Notes: generated by a model not told the origin, from the sequence alone. Counted from the stretch's first letter, positions 36,916 through 45,316 are shown. The stretch: DNA of 64,000 bases from Williamsia deligens (GCF_024171765.1 NZ_JAMTCI010000001.1:2528796-2592795); one strand, 5' to 3'. Made by a program: numbers and translations.

Positions 36916-37731
36916 ATGGCCGACACCACCTCCGACACCGTCGTCACCCGGTCCGACTCGGGTGGCGTCGCGACGATCACCCTGGACTCGCCGGCGAACC
37001 GGAACGCGCTGTCGCCGGCGCTGACCGGACAGCTGCGGGACCATCTCGCGGCGGTCGACGGCGACACCTCGGTGCGGTCGGTGGTGCTCACCCACACGGG
37101 CGGGACCTTCTGCGCCGGTGCGGATCTGTCCGCGGCGATGACGTCGGGGCTCTCACCGGAGGAGGCGTCGGCCGCGGGGACGGAGGCGATGACCGCCATC
37201 CTGCGGGCGATCATCACGTCGTCGAAGCCCGTGATCGCGCGGATCGACGGACACGTGCGCGCCGGTGGACTCGGGATCGTCGGGGCCTGCGACATCGTCG
37301 TCGTCGGGCCGTCGACCACGTTCGCTCTGACCGAGGCGCGCCTCGGTCTGGCGCCGTCGATGATCTCGTTGACTCTCCTGCCGAAGATGGACTCGCGCGC
37401 CGCCAGCCGGTATTTCCTGACCGGGGAGAAGTTCGGGCCCGCGCAGGCGCAGGAGATGGGGTTGGTGACCATCGCCGTCGACGACGCGGACGCCGTCGGG
37501 GAGACCGTCGCCGGCCTCACCGCGAACATCGCCAAGGCGTCCCCGCAGGGTCTCCGGGAGTCGAAGAAGGTCGTCAACACCGTGACCCGGGAGTTGTTCG
37601 ACCGACTCGCCGATCAGCGTCGCGACGAGTCCGCCGCGTTGTTCGCCTCCGACGAGGCCCGGGAGGGCATGACGGCGTTCCTGCAGCGGCGCGAGCCGTC
37701 GTGGGTCTCCGGATCCGGGGTGTCGGCATGA
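36916..37731 (+). CDS. Enoyl-CoA hydratase/isomerase family protein, EchA7-like
   Basis: A 271-residue crotonase-fold protein. The oxyanion-hole segments are HTGGTFCAGADLSAAM (about residues 59-74) and IDGHVRAGGLGIVGACDIVV, and TFALTEARLGLAPSMISLTLL holds one catalytic Glu position. The pattern is closer to methylglutaconyl-CoA or isohexenyl-glutaconyl-CoA hydratases that follow a carboxylase than to fatty-acid hydratases, but this is inferred mainly from context. ATG begins 5 bases after the dehydrogenase stop and its end overlaps tetR by 4 bases. The order corresponds to echA7 (Rv0971c) after fadE12 in M. tuberculosis. Confidence 0.88.
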   Translation: MADTTSDTVVTRSDSGGVATITLDSPANRNALSPALTGQLRDHLAAVDGDTSVRSVVLTHTGGTFCAGADLSAAMTSGLSPEEASAAGTEAMTAILRAIITSSKPVIARIDGHVRAGGLGIVGACDIVVVGPSTTFALTEARLGLAPSMISLTLLPKMDSRAASRYFLTGEKFGPAQAQEMGLVTIAVDDADAVGETVAGLTANIAKASPQGLRESKKVVNTVTRELFDRLADQRRDESAALFASDEAREGMTAFLQRREPSWVSGSGVSA

Positions 37732-38324
37732 CCGGGGTGCGTGAGCCGCAGCAGAGCCGGTCGCGGGCGACCCGGAAGCGACTGCTGGACGCGACGATCG
37801 ACATGCTGGCGGCGGAGGGATGGTCGGCGACGACCGTCGCTGTCGTCGCCGAGCGGGCAGGCGTGTCGAGAGGCGCTGCGCAACATCACTTCCCGACGCG
37901 GGAGAGTCTCATCACCTCCGCACTGGAGGCGACGTTCGAGGAGTTGACGGCACGCGCGTCCGTCGTCGACGACACCCTTCCCGACGGGCCCGGTCGCGTC
38001 GAGGCCGTCGTGACGCGGGCGGTCGACGTCTACACCGGACTGCACTTCAAGGCGGCGCTGCAGGTGTGGAGTGCGGCGGCGTCGGATCCCGCTCTGCGCG
38101 AGATGATCCTGCCGCTCGAGCAGCGCTTCGGCAGCGCGGCGCACCGTATGACGGTCGAGTCGCTGGCCGGTGTCGACGCGCCGCCGCACGTGCACCGGCT
38201 CGTCCAGGCCACGCTCGACATGGCCCGCGGACTGGGGCTGGCCGACACGCTCTCCGACGACTCCGCCCGTCGCAAACAGGTCGTCGCGACCTGGTCCGAG
38301 GTCCTCTCCGCCGCCCTCCGCTGA
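37728..38324 (+). CDS. TetR-family transcriptional regulator
   Basis: A 198-residue regulator with an N-terminal HTH: RATRKRLLDATIDMLAAEGW, TVAVVAERAGVSRGAAQHHF and PTRESLITSALEATF. The C-terminal ligand domain is all-helical (TGLHFKAALQVWSAAASDPALR). It is the last gene of the carboxylase operon (4-base overlap with echA7-like) and probably represses it in the absence of an acyl-CoA or terpenoid effector; the palindrome at 28385-28402 ahead of the operon is one candidate target. The downstream region is the second 21-bp-period repeat array. Confidence 0.87.
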   Translation: MTGVREPQQSRSRATRKRLLDATIDMLAAEGWSATTVAVVAERAGVSRGAAQHHFPTRESLITSALEATFEELTARASVVDDTLPDGPGRVEAVVTRAVDVYTGLHFKAALQVWSAAASDPALREMILPLEQRFGSAAHRMTVESLAGVDAPPHVHRLVQATLDMARGLGLADTLSDDSARRKQVVATWSEVLSAALR

Positions 38325-38351
38325 CCCTGCGCTAACCCCCCGGGTCGCACT

Positions 38352-38529
38352 CGCCGAGCGTGCCACAACGGTGCGCCGAGCGTGCACTCGATTCCCTCGA
38401 CCGTGCACCAGATCTCGTCGACAGTGCAGAAGTGCACGCTCGGCGGAATCTGGTGCACGCTCGGCGGAATCTGGTGCATGCTCGGCGGTGTCTACTGCAC
38501 GCTCGGCGGGATCTGGTGCACGCTCGGGG
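38352..38529. repeat. Inverted repeat array, 12-bp units with 21-bp period (2 inverted + 5 direct)
   Basis: CGCCGAGCGTGC occurs at 38352-38363 and 38374-38385. Its complement GCACGCTCGGCG occurs at 38434-38445, 38455-38466, 38476-38487 (one change), 38497-38508 and 38518-38529 (one change), each 21 bases apart. Decayed copies of the unit lie between (around 38399-38430). The period of 21 gives a false seven-residue peptide repeat on both strands. It fills the 258-base gap between convergent genes (TetR + and NTF2-like -). It resembles in design, not in unit sequence, the array at 28232-28356. Confidence 0.9.
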
Positions 38530-38582
38530 AGTTCACACCGGGGTGGGGCCCCGAGGTGCGGGTGCGGGTTCGGGTACTCGGT

Positions 38583-39032
38583 TCAGACGAGGCCGGTGGC
38601 GTCGAAGATCCAGGACGTGTCGGCACCTGCGAGTTCCTGGAGCCACGTCGGCGGGGCGGTGTTGGCGAGTCCGCCGAAGTCCCAGTAGTCCTTCCACAGC
38701 GCGACCTTGCCGTCACGTACCCGGTGCACCGAGACGAACGGCAACTCGGCGGTCTCACCCGTCGCCCACTCCCACGACTCCGAGTGCTCGTACATGACGA
38801 CGTCGCCGTCACGCACGAGCGTCCCCGGGTGGTTCCGATAGGCCGCCAGAGGTGCGATACCCACTCGGAGCCGCTTGACGATGTCCACCGGACCGCGTGC
38901 GGCGAGCGTCGGCCCGACCGGCATGTCGACGTAGATGCAGTCGTCGGACAGATGGGCGGCGACGCCGTCCCAGTCGCGGTCCGACAGCGCCTGCCAGAGG
39001 CCTGTCACGGCCGCCGTCGGATCAGACGGCAT
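38583..39032 (-). CDS. NTF2-like / SnoaL-like protein
   Basis: A 149-residue cone-fold protein: VTGLWQALSDRDWDGVAAHL, SDDCIYVDMPVGPTLAARGP, VDIVKRLRVGIAPL, VMYEHSESWEWATGETAELP and VHRVRDGKVALWKDYWDFGG. The pattern of Asp/Tyr/Trp in the pocket is that of limonene-1,2-epoxide hydrolase-like and SnoaL-like proteins; whether it is an enzyme is unknown. It overlaps the amidohydrolase gene by 11 bases and is translated after it, so the two probably act on the same compound. Confidence 0.82.
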   Translation of the reverse strand: MPSDPTAAVTGLWQALSDRDWDGVAAHLSDDCIYVDMPVGPTLAARGPVDIVKRLRVGIAPLAAYRNHPGTLVRDGDVVMYEHSESWEWATGETAELPFVSVHRVRDGKVALWKDYWDFGGLANTAPPTWLQELAGADTSWIFDATGLV

Positions 39033-40824
39033 GTGCGACAGGCTCGTCGGTGGGCGTGGGCGTGGGCACCGGAGCGGTGTCGCGGACGCCTGCGCGCAGG
39101 AAGCGTCCCGTCCGACGAGCTCCGATCACCTCGGTCGGACAGCCGCCGCGGACGACGGTCGACCCGCCGACGAGTACCGCGTCGATCGCACCGTCGTTGC
39201 GGTTGACCATGCGCGGCAGACCGCCGAACGCCTCGACCGGGCTCTCGTGGTACTCGTCGAGCCGCGCGTCCAGCGCGGCGGGATCGATCACGACGAGATC
39301 AGCCCGGTCGCCGACCCGGAGGTGACCGGCATCGATGTCGTAGAAGTCGGCCAGTTCGCCGGTCAGGCGGTGCACGGCGGCCTCCACCGACAGGAACTCC
39401 CGGCCGGCGAGCTGCTCGTCGCGCACGTGGCGCAGCAGCCGCAGGCCGAAGTTGTAGAAGGCCATGTTGCGCAGGTGGGCACCCGCGTCGGAGAACCCCA
39501 TCTGGATCCCCGGTTCGCGGGCCATCTGACGCAGGATCTCCGGGCGGTGGTTGGAGATGGTCGTCCGCCAGCGCAGCGCGCGGCCGTGCTCGACGACGAG
39601 GTCGAGGAACGCGTCGACGGGGTGCAGACCGCCCCGGTCCCGACCGACCTCACCGAACGACCTGCCGATCACCGTCTCGTCCGGGCACGCGACGATCTGC
39701 GCGTCGAACAGGTCGCGGTGCCACACGCGGGGTCCGAACTTCTTCTCGTAGTCGGCGCGGAACCGGCGGCGGTACTGCTCGTCCCTGATCAGCGAGTCGC
39801 GGGCGATGTCGTCGCGCAGATGCAGGGCCGCTGCGCCACTGCCGAACTCCTCGAAGATGACGAGGTCGATACCGTCGGCGTAGACCTCGAACGGCACCGG
39901 CAGATGCTGCCAGCGGAAGTCGCCGCCGAGCCGGTTCACGATGCCGGCGAGCGGACCCATGATGCGGACCGCCTGCGGGTTGGCCTTGATGTCCGCGGCG
40001 GAGAGCAGGCTTGTCTTGAGGCGGGGACGTCCGATCCCCAGGGACTGGACGGCCTGGGAGACGACGTCACGCGGGTGGGTGATGTCCGGCCCCGACTGCA
40101 GGACGCGACCGGTCCGACGCACCAGGTTCTTCAACCGGCGGAGCTCGCTCGGTCGGGCATACGTCGACGGCAGCGTCCGCGACCGGCACGTCTCGCCGTC
40201 GAGCTTGTCGAACAGCAGCTGCTGCGACGACAGGCCGACGAAGCCGGCGTCGAGGGCGTCGGCGAGCCACCGTTCCATCTGCGCCATCTCGGAGCGGGTC
40301 GGGCGCGTGTCGGAGCGGGTCGCCCGGTCGAGTCCCATCGCGGCGGCGCGCATGTCGGAGTGGCCGAGGAACGCCGCGACGTTCGGCCCCAACGCCCGTG
40401 ACTCGAGGGCGTGGATGTACTGCTCGCAGCAGCGCCAGTCCTTGTTGCGGTCGACGGCGTCGATGACGTGTTCGCGCGGGATCGCCTCCACCCGTCCGAA
40501 CAGGTCACCCGCGTCGGTGCCGTCGACGTGCACCGTGGACAGCGAGCACGAACCGACGAGCACGGTCGTCACACCGTGTCGCACGGACTCCGACAGGCCG
40601 GGGGCGTCGAGGACCTCGATGTCGTAGTGCGTGTGGATGTCGACCATCCCGGGGATCACCCATCGGCCGTGCGCCTCGATCACCTGCGGGCAGTCGGTCA
40701 CGTCGAGGGGTTCGACGCTGACCTCGGCGACGACGCCGTCACGGATCCCGATGTCGCGGATGGCGGATGCGGCGCCGGTGCCGTCGAACCACCGACCGCC
40801 CTGGACGATTGTGTCGTAGCTCAC
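39022..40824 (-). CDS. Amidohydrolase-family protein (N-acyl-D-amino-acid deacylase-like)
   Basis: A 600-residue metal-dependent hydrolase. The N-terminal beta-sandwich and first metal motif read TIVQGGRWFDGTGA and VIPGMVDIHTHYDIEVLD (HxH); further likely ligands are in FLGHSDMR and GFSDAGAHLRNMAFYN. The C-terminal RVGDRADLVVIDP is the family end. Members hydrolyse N-acyl amino acids, dihydropyrimidines or lactams; the large insertions here fit the D-aminoacylase-like group often found in actinobacterial catabolic operons. A GTG/ATG choice is not at issue: ATG at 40824. A three-half-site inverted repeat lies 40 bases upstream. Confidence 0.85.
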   Translation of the reverse strand: MSYDTIVQGGRWFDGTGAASAIRDIGIRDGVVAEVSVEPLDVTDCPQVIEAHGRWVIPGMVDIHTHYDIEVLDAPGLSESVRHGVTTVLVGSCSLSTVHVDGTDAGDLFGRVEAIPREHVIDAVDRNKDWRCCEQYIHALESRALGPNVAAFLGHSDMRAAAMGLDRATRSDTRPTRSEMAQMERWLADALDAGFVGLSSQQLLFDKLDGETCRSRTLPSTYARPSELRRLKNLVRRTGRVLQSGPDITHPRDVVSQAVQSLGIGRPRLKTSLLSAADIKANPQAVRIMGPLAGIVNRLGGDFRWQHLPVPFEVYADGIDLVIFEEFGSGAAALHLRDDIARDSLIRDEQYRRRFRADYEKKFGPRVWHRDLFDAQIVACPDETVIGRSFGEVGRDRGGLHPVDAFLDLVVEHGRALRWRTTISNHRPEILRQMAREPGIQMGFSDAGAHLRNMAFYNFGLRLLRHVRDEQLAGREFLSVEAAVHRLTGELADFYDIDAGHLRVGDRADLVVIDPAALDARLDEYHESPVEAFGGLPRMVNRNDGAIDAVLVGGSTVVRGGCPTEVIGARRTGRFLRAGVRDTAPVPTPTPTDEPVAHAV

Positions 40825-40863
40825 ACACCCACTGGACCACTCGCGGGTGGGTCAGTCAAGACG

Positions 40864-40885
40864 TCTGTCTGGACAGATGTCTGTC
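40864..40885. promoter_or_regulatory. Operator candidate: three alternating 6-bp half-sites upstream of the amidohydrolase gene
   Basis: TCTGTC-TG-GACAGA-TG-TCTGTC (40864-40885) contains two overlapping perfect inverted repeats that share the central GACAGA. On the minus strand it is followed by TTGACT (40855-40860), then 17 bases and TCCAGT, a weak -35/-10 pair facing the amidohydrolase gene. The three half-sites 8 bp apart suggest cooperative binding of a dimeric repressor. No regulator gene adjoins it. Confidence 0.5.
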
Positions 40886-41252
40886 ACTCGACGCGGATGT
40901 CCACGCGGTCGGGGTAGAAGGCCAGGTGGCCCTTGATGTCGTCGACCGCGGGGAACGGGTCGGTGTAGGTCCACACCGCGTCGGTGGCCGTGTCGTCGCC
41001 GACGGCGAGGTCGAAGTACGACGCCTCGCCCTTGTACGGGCAGTACGACGTGGACTCCGAGGTGCGCAGCACGGCCGGGTCGACGGCGCCGAGCGGGATG
41101 TACTGCACGGCGTCGTAGGACGCCTCGCGCAGGGTCTTGGCGGAGTCGGTCTCCGCGACGATCGTGTCGCCGACGCGGACCGTCACGTGTCCGGGCGTCG
41201 GTTCGACGGTGATGGGGTGGTCGGGACCGGGGACGAGATGTTCGCGCTTCAT
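40884..41252 (-). CDS. DUF427 domain-containing protein
   Basis: A 122-residue small beta-rich protein with the DUF427 signature: VRVGDTIVAETDSAKTLREA, YDAVQYIPLGAVD, and TSYCPYKGEASYFDL, in which the Cys-Pro-Tyr-Lys-Gly stretch is the most conserved element, then AVWTYTDPFPAVDDIKGHLAFYPDRVDI. The fold is known but the biochemical role is not established. It lies 7 bases after the phytanoyl-CoA dioxygenase-like stop and is probably co-transcribed with it. Its stop sits at the edge of the operator candidate for the next gene. Confidence 0.92.
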   Translation of the reverse strand: MKREHLVPGPDHPITVEPTPGHVTVRVGDTIVAETDSAKTLREASYDAVQYIPLGAVDPAVLRTSESTSYCPYKGEASYFDLAVGDDTATDAVWTYTDPFPAVDDIKGHLAFYPDRVDIRVE

Positions 41253-41259
41253 CTGAGCG

Positions 41260-42063
41260 TCAACGCCCCCCGGGCGTCGGCGCTTCCCCGCCTTCGCCGA
41301 GGGCGTCGACGATCGCCCGCTCCACCGGCGCCGTCGGCCGGTCGAGGTCGAACTGCTCTCGCAGCATGATGCCGGGTTGACTCATGAACCGCGGGCGCCC
41401 GGAGTGGTTCACCTGGGCGGCGTGGACGAGGAACGGGTGGCAGAGGAACACGTCACCGGCGTCCCCGGTGGCGAGCACCTCGGGGCGTCCGGGGTCGTCG
41501 AACACTCCGGCCGCGTCCATCTCGGCGCAGAGGGCGAACATGTCCGCGCCGTCGTCGCCGTGGGGGGCGAGGAACCGGGGCACGTCGAGATGGGACCCCA
41601 CCCGGATCCGGGTCGGTGCGTCGTCGTCGCCGACGTCCGAGATCAGGAACAGCGCCAGCAGCCCGCGATCACGCGACGACACCGAGATCCGTTGACCGGA
41701 GCCGTCCGCTGCGGCGAAGCTCGCGTCGATGTGCCAGCCGGTGTCCCCGGACTCGCGCCCGAGCGGGAATCGGACCGGGACGGTCCCGAGCTCGACGCGC
41801 TGGATCCACCGACCGGGCCCGATCAGCGAGTCGTAGGCCTCGACGAGTCCCGGGGAGCGGGCGGCTCGCGCGAACGCAGGTGTCATCGGGCTGTTCGTCC
41901 ACCGGACGGGCTCGATCCACGTCGACGGGTCGTCCGGCGACTCGGGGATGGTGTCCCAGAGTTCCGCGCGGCACTGGTCGATCGTCGCCCGGTCGACGGC
42001 GCCACGCAGGACGACGAACCCGTCACGGACGAAGGTCTCGATGTCGCTGTCGGAGAGGGTCAT
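41260..42063 (-). CDS. Phytanoyl-CoA dioxygenase family protein (Fe(II)/2-oxoglutarate)
   Basis: A 267-residue double-stranded beta-helix oxygenase. The facial triad is visible as H111-x-D113 in DTGWHIDASF and the distal His in CHPFLVHAAQVNHSG, with the 2-oxoglutarate-binding Arg in SGRPRFMSQPG. The opening DIETFVRDGFVVLRGAVDRA is typical of the PhyH group. It would hydroxylate a substrate using Fe(II), O2 and 2-oxoglutarate; the substrate is unknown. It stands upstream of the DUF427 gene and 55 bases downstream of a glycosyltransferase gene on the same strand. Confidence 0.87.
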   Translation of the reverse strand: MTLSDSDIETFVRDGFVVLRGAVDRATIDQCRAELWDTIPESPDDPSTWIEPVRWTNSPMTPAFARAARSPGLVEAYDSLIGPGRWIQRVELGTVPVRFPLGRESGDTGWHIDASFAAADGSGQRISVSSRDRGLLALFLISDVGDDDAPTRIRVGSHLDVPRFLAPHGDDGADMFALCAEMDAAGVFDDPGRPEVLATGDAGDVFLCHPFLVHAAQVNHSGRPRFMSQPGIMLREQFDLDRPTAPVERAIVDALGEGGEAPTPGGR

Positions 42064-42118
42064 CGCCGATCAGTGTCGCGCCGGAGCCGCTGACGCCGCC
42101 ACCGGTTTTCGTTCACCC

Positions 42119-43216
42119 TCACCCGACCGTCGCGCCGGCGATCGCCGGCAGCTCGGCGGCGACCTCCGCGGGGGCGGGCATTTCGGCGATCTCCTGCGCG
42201 ACCTCGCGGGAGGCGGCGCGAACGGCACTGTCCCGCAGCAGGAGTCGGTCGACGGCGTCGGCGATGGCGAGAACCGTCGCGTCGTCGGGGAGTACCTCCT
42301 CGCCCAGGTTGCGGGCGACGACGGCCTCGGCGTTGCGGAACTGGTCGGCGCCCTGGGGCACCACGAGGTGGGGTACGCCCGCCGCGCACGTGCCGAGTGT
42401 GGTTCCCGCGCCGCCGTGGTGGACGACGAGATCAGCGCGGGCGACGACCGCGGCCTGCGGTACCCACGGGGCCACCTCGACGAGATCGGAGTGTGTCCCC
42501 AGTGCGCCGGCGTCCGCGGCGGGTCCCACCGCGACCAGCACCCGTCGGGTCCCGGTGTCCACGGCGCGGATCACGGTGTCGAGCACGGCCGCGCTGCTGA
42601 ACTCGGTGCCCAGGGTCACGTAGACCAGCGGCAGGTCCGTCCGGCGGCCGACGATGTCCGGGACGGTGCCGCCGGGGGAGTAGGAGACCGGACGCAGCTG
42701 CCGGTAGCCCGCCAGGTCCAGCACGTCGCGGTCCTGCATGGAGGCCGGGTATATGTCGAGGTGGGGCAGATGCGCACCGACGAACCCGAACGTCAGGCCG
42801 CGTCCGATCCCGTGGCGGACACACGGCACACCGGTCTCGGCTGCCGCCTGCATCGCACCGATGTTCCCGGCCTCGGCGACGACGAGGTCGGGACGGTCGG
42901 CGCCGATGAGTGTCACCAGATCGCGACGGAACGCGTCGGGGAGGATCTCGCCGAACGCGGTCTGCACGACGACCCCCACACCCGGTGTGCGCGCTCGCTG
43001 CGCGGGCGGGACGTCGGCGAACCCCAGGCGGGCGAACGCGTCGGCGATGGGTGTGCCCGCCGGTCGCGTCGACAACCCCGCCGCGGCGAGGGTGTCCGAC
43101 ATCGCTGACGTCGTCGCGAACACGACGTCGTGTCCGGCGGCGACGGTCGCGCGGGCCAGGGGGATCAGGGGGAGGGTGTGTCCGTAGGAGCCGAGGGCAG
43201 AGAAGAGGACGCGCAT
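42119..43216 (-). CDS. UDP-glycosyltransferase-like glycosyltransferase (GT1, MGT type)
   Basis: A 365-residue GT-B enzyme shorter than eukaryotic UGTs. The N-terminus SALGSYGHTLPLIPLARATV matches the GHxxP acceptor-side motif of GT1 enzymes, and the C-terminal donor motif is DLVVHHGGAGTTLGTCAAGVP followed by VVPQGADQFRNAEAVVA. Such enzymes glycosylate macrolides, glycopeptides, sterols or flavonoids; detoxification by glycosylation is a plausible role. It stands alone on the minus strand between the PhyH-like and alpha/beta-hydrolase genes. Acceptor and sugar are not predictable. Confidence 0.87.
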   Translation of the reverse strand: MRVLFSALGSYGHTLPLIPLARATVAAGHDVVFATTSAMSDTLAAAGLSTRPAGTPIADAFARLGFADVPPAQRARTPGVGVVVQTAFGEILPDAFRRDLVTLIGADRPDLVVAEAGNIGAMQAAAETGVPCVRHGIGRGLTFGFVGAHLPHLDIYPASMQDRDVLDLAGYRQLRPVSYSPGGTVPDIVGRRTDLPLVYVTLGTEFSSAAVLDTVIRAVDTGTRRVLVAVGPAADAGALGTHSDLVEVAPWVPQAAVVARADLVVHHGGAGTTLGTCAAGVPHLVVPQGADQFRNAEAVVARNLGEEVLPDDATVLAIADAVDRLLLRDSAVRAASREVAQEIAEMPAPAEVAAELPAIAGATVG

Positions 43217-43264
43217 GTCCCGAAGGTTAGCCGGACTAAGAGGCGCGTGCCTCTTCCCTGGTCG

Positions 43265-44311
43265 TCAGTGAGACGAGTGACCGGGCTTCGCGAGCAGTTC
43301 CCGCAGGCCGGCGTCGATGAAGTCGGTGTCGACGGGATTGGCCCCGCCCCCGGCGAAGTGACCCCAGACCCCGGGGATCACCCGGACCTCGCCCTGCTCG
43401 ATGAACTGACTCGCCCAGTGCTCGTCCTCCGGGGGGAAGTAGAGGTCCTTCTCGGCGGGCATCGCGAGCAGCGGGCAGCGGATGGACGCGAGCGCCTTCG
43501 TGACGTCGCCGTCGAAACCGGGGGTGTTGCCGACGTTCCCGCTGTGCCAGGTCCGCAGCATCGCGATCAGGTTGTTCGGATCACGCCCGTCGCGGAAGAA
43601 CTTCTCCCAGAAGCCGTAGAGGAAATCGTCGAGCGAGGTGAACCCGAGCTCGCGCCACGTCTCCTGCCAGTAGAACGCCTGCGAGTAGCCCCAACCCGAG
43701 TAGACCCGGGCGAACGCGCGGAGGCCCTTGATCGGCAACCGGTCGGGGGCGTAGTCGCCCTCGGCGAACGCCGCGTCGGCGGACAGCGCCGCGATCAGCG
43801 ACTCGAGGAACACCTTGTTGTGGGGTGCGGTGATGCTCGACCCGCAGAAGGGCGCCGCCCGCTCGACCATCTCGGGATGGCTGACCGCCCACTGATACGT
43901 CTGGCCGGCCCCCATCGACCACCCCGTGACGAGCGAGATCGAGGAGATGCCGAACTTCTCGGTGATCAGGCGGTACTGGGCCTCCACCTGGTCGTGGAAC
44001 GTCACGGCCGGGAACCGGGGGCCGTCGTGCGGTGACGGCGTGGTGGAGGGCGAGCTGGACAGCCCGTTGCCGAGCATGTTCGCGACGACGATGAAGCGTT
44101 CGGCGGGGTCCAGCGCCCGACCGGGCCCGATGAGCCACTCGTTGTCGGTGTGCCAGCCGGAGTACCACGTGGGATAGACGACGACGTTCGACTTGTCGGG
44201 CGCGAGCGTGCCGTACGTCTTGTAGGCCAGGACGGCGTCGCGGAGCGTGATGCCGCTCTGCAGGGTGACGTCGCCGAGGTGGAAGAGGTCGGCGTCGGTG
44301 GGTGCGGGCAT
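43265..44311 (-). CDS. Alpha/beta hydrolase, homoserine-acetyltransferase-like
   Basis: A 348-residue alpha/beta hydrolase. The N-terminal layout (FHLGDVTLQSGITLRDAVLA, YKTYGTLAPDKSNVVVYPTW) is that of the MetX/homoserine O-acetyltransferase branch. The nucleophile is S132 in TGWSMGAGQTYQ; the acid and His are likely in MPAEKDLYFPPEDE and VWGHFAGGG. The MetX-specific residues cannot be confirmed, and members of this branch also include plain esterases. The ATG at 44311 is preferred to a GTG one codon upstream because AAAGG stands 7 bases before it. Confidence 0.78.
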   Translation of the reverse strand: MPAPTDADLFHLGDVTLQSGITLRDAVLAYKTYGTLAPDKSNVVVYPTWYSGWHTDNEWLIGPGRALDPAERFIVVANMLGNGLSSSPSTTPSPHDGPRFPAVTFHDQVEAQYRLITEKFGISSISLVTGWSMGAGQTYQWAVSHPEMVERAAPFCGSSITAPHNKVFLESLIAALSADAAFAEGDYAPDRLPIKGLRAFARVYSGWGYSQAFYWQETWRELGFTSLDDFLYGFWEKFFRDGRDPNNLIAMLRTWHSGNVGNTPGFDGDVTKALASIRCPLLAMPAEKDLYFPPEDEHWASQFIEQGEVRVIPGVWGHFAGGGANPVDTDFIDAGLRELLAKPGHSSH

Positions 44312-44347
44312 CACGAGGCCTTTCGTCGGTCCTGCGTGCGCCTGAGC

Positions 44348-45316
44348 CTAGGTGGTCCGGACGGATTCGGTCCGGCGTCGGGCAGAGGTGCGTGCCTCGT
44401 GCACCCCCATCGTCGTGACCGTGACGGCGACGACGGCCAGCCCGGTCCACTGCGAGCCCGAGAGGTGGGTCCCGAGCAGCAGGGCACCGACCGTCGCGGC
44501 GGTCGCGGGGAACGCCAGTTCACCCAGCGTCGCCCGCGACGCCGGCGTGGTGCGTAGCGCCCGGTAGTAGAGGGTCAGCGCGAGCAGGCCCGGGATCAGT
44601 GCGAGCAGGACCAGCCCGACGGCGTCACCCCAGGCCGGCAGGACCGGCGCCCCGGTCACCCCGACGACCGCGAATGCGCCGAGGGTGCCGAACGCGAACC
44701 GCAGGGTGGTCAGATTTCGCGGGGACACCGACGGGGACACCAGACGGCCGAGCACCGTGCCCGCCGCCCAGAGCGCGGCCGCACCGAGGGCGAGCAGGGC
44801 GGGCTCGAGCTCGGACACCCGGATGTGCAGCGGATCGGCGAACGCGAGCAGCCAGGTGCCGACGAGAGCGGGGACCACATAGAGGCCGAACCGGGGTCGC
44901 AGTCGCTCACCGAGGATCACCACGGCCAGCGCGATCGCCAACACGGGCTGCAGCTTCTGCAGCACCAGCGGGGTGATGAAGTCCCCGTCGCCGCCGGCGA
45001 TGGTGAACGCCCGGGTGAACAGGGCGGTGGCGATCGCGGACGCGCCCACCCCGATCACCACGACGGCGGCCTGGTCGCGACGGGTCAGGCCGACGAAGGC
45101 ACGCAGGGCGGACGGCAGGAACGGCAGCAGCAGGACGATCGGGATGATGTGCTCCCACAGCACGACGGTCCCGGCGGCGAGCTCACTCGCGAGCGGCTTG
45201 CGGAGGAGGCCGTCGAGACCCCACAGCGCCGCGGACACCGCGACCAGCCAGGTCGCGTCGCGGCCGACGGGGGCGGACTGTCCGGCACCGCGTGTGACGA
45301 TCACCGTCTGACTCAT
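44348..45316 (-). CDS. EamA/DMT-superfamily transporter
   Basis: A 322-residue integral membrane protein with about ten hydrophobic helices in two homologous EamA halves. The first begins DATWLVAVSAALWGLDGLLR and the second LEPALLALGAAALWAAGTVL. GELAFPATAATVGALLLGTH is the conserved Pro-containing helix 9. It lacks a signal peptide and ends with a basic cytoplasmic tail. Members export or import amino acids, metabolites or drugs; the substrate is unknown. The gene ends 37 bases before the alpha/beta hydrolase start, so the two may be co-transcribed. Confidence 0.88.
   Translation of the reverse strand: MSQTVIVTRGAGQSAPVGRDATWLVAVSAALWGLDGLLRKPLASELAAGTVVLWEHIIPIVLLLPFLPSALRAFVGLTRRDQAAVVVIGVGASAIATALFTRAFTIAGGDGDFITPLVLQKLQPVLAIALAVVILGERLRPRFGLYVVPALVGTWLLAFADPLHIRVSELEPALLALGAAALWAAGTVLGRLVSPSVSPRNLTTLRFAFGTLGAFAVVGVTGAPVLPAWGDAVGLVLLALIPGLLALTLYYRALRTTPASRATLGELAFPATAATVGALLLGTHLSGSQWTGLAVVAVTVTTMGVHEARTSARRRTESVRTT

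Noticed and set aside
38352-38529. CRISPR-like array
   Set aside because: Units are 12 bp with 9-bp spacers, orientation is mixed and cas genes are absent.
38382-39206. Open frame with a repeated seven-residue peptide (CTLGGIW)
   Set aside because: The peptide repeat is a by-product of the 21-bp DNA array, there is no start signal, and the frame continues antisense through the NTF2-like and amidohydrolase genes.
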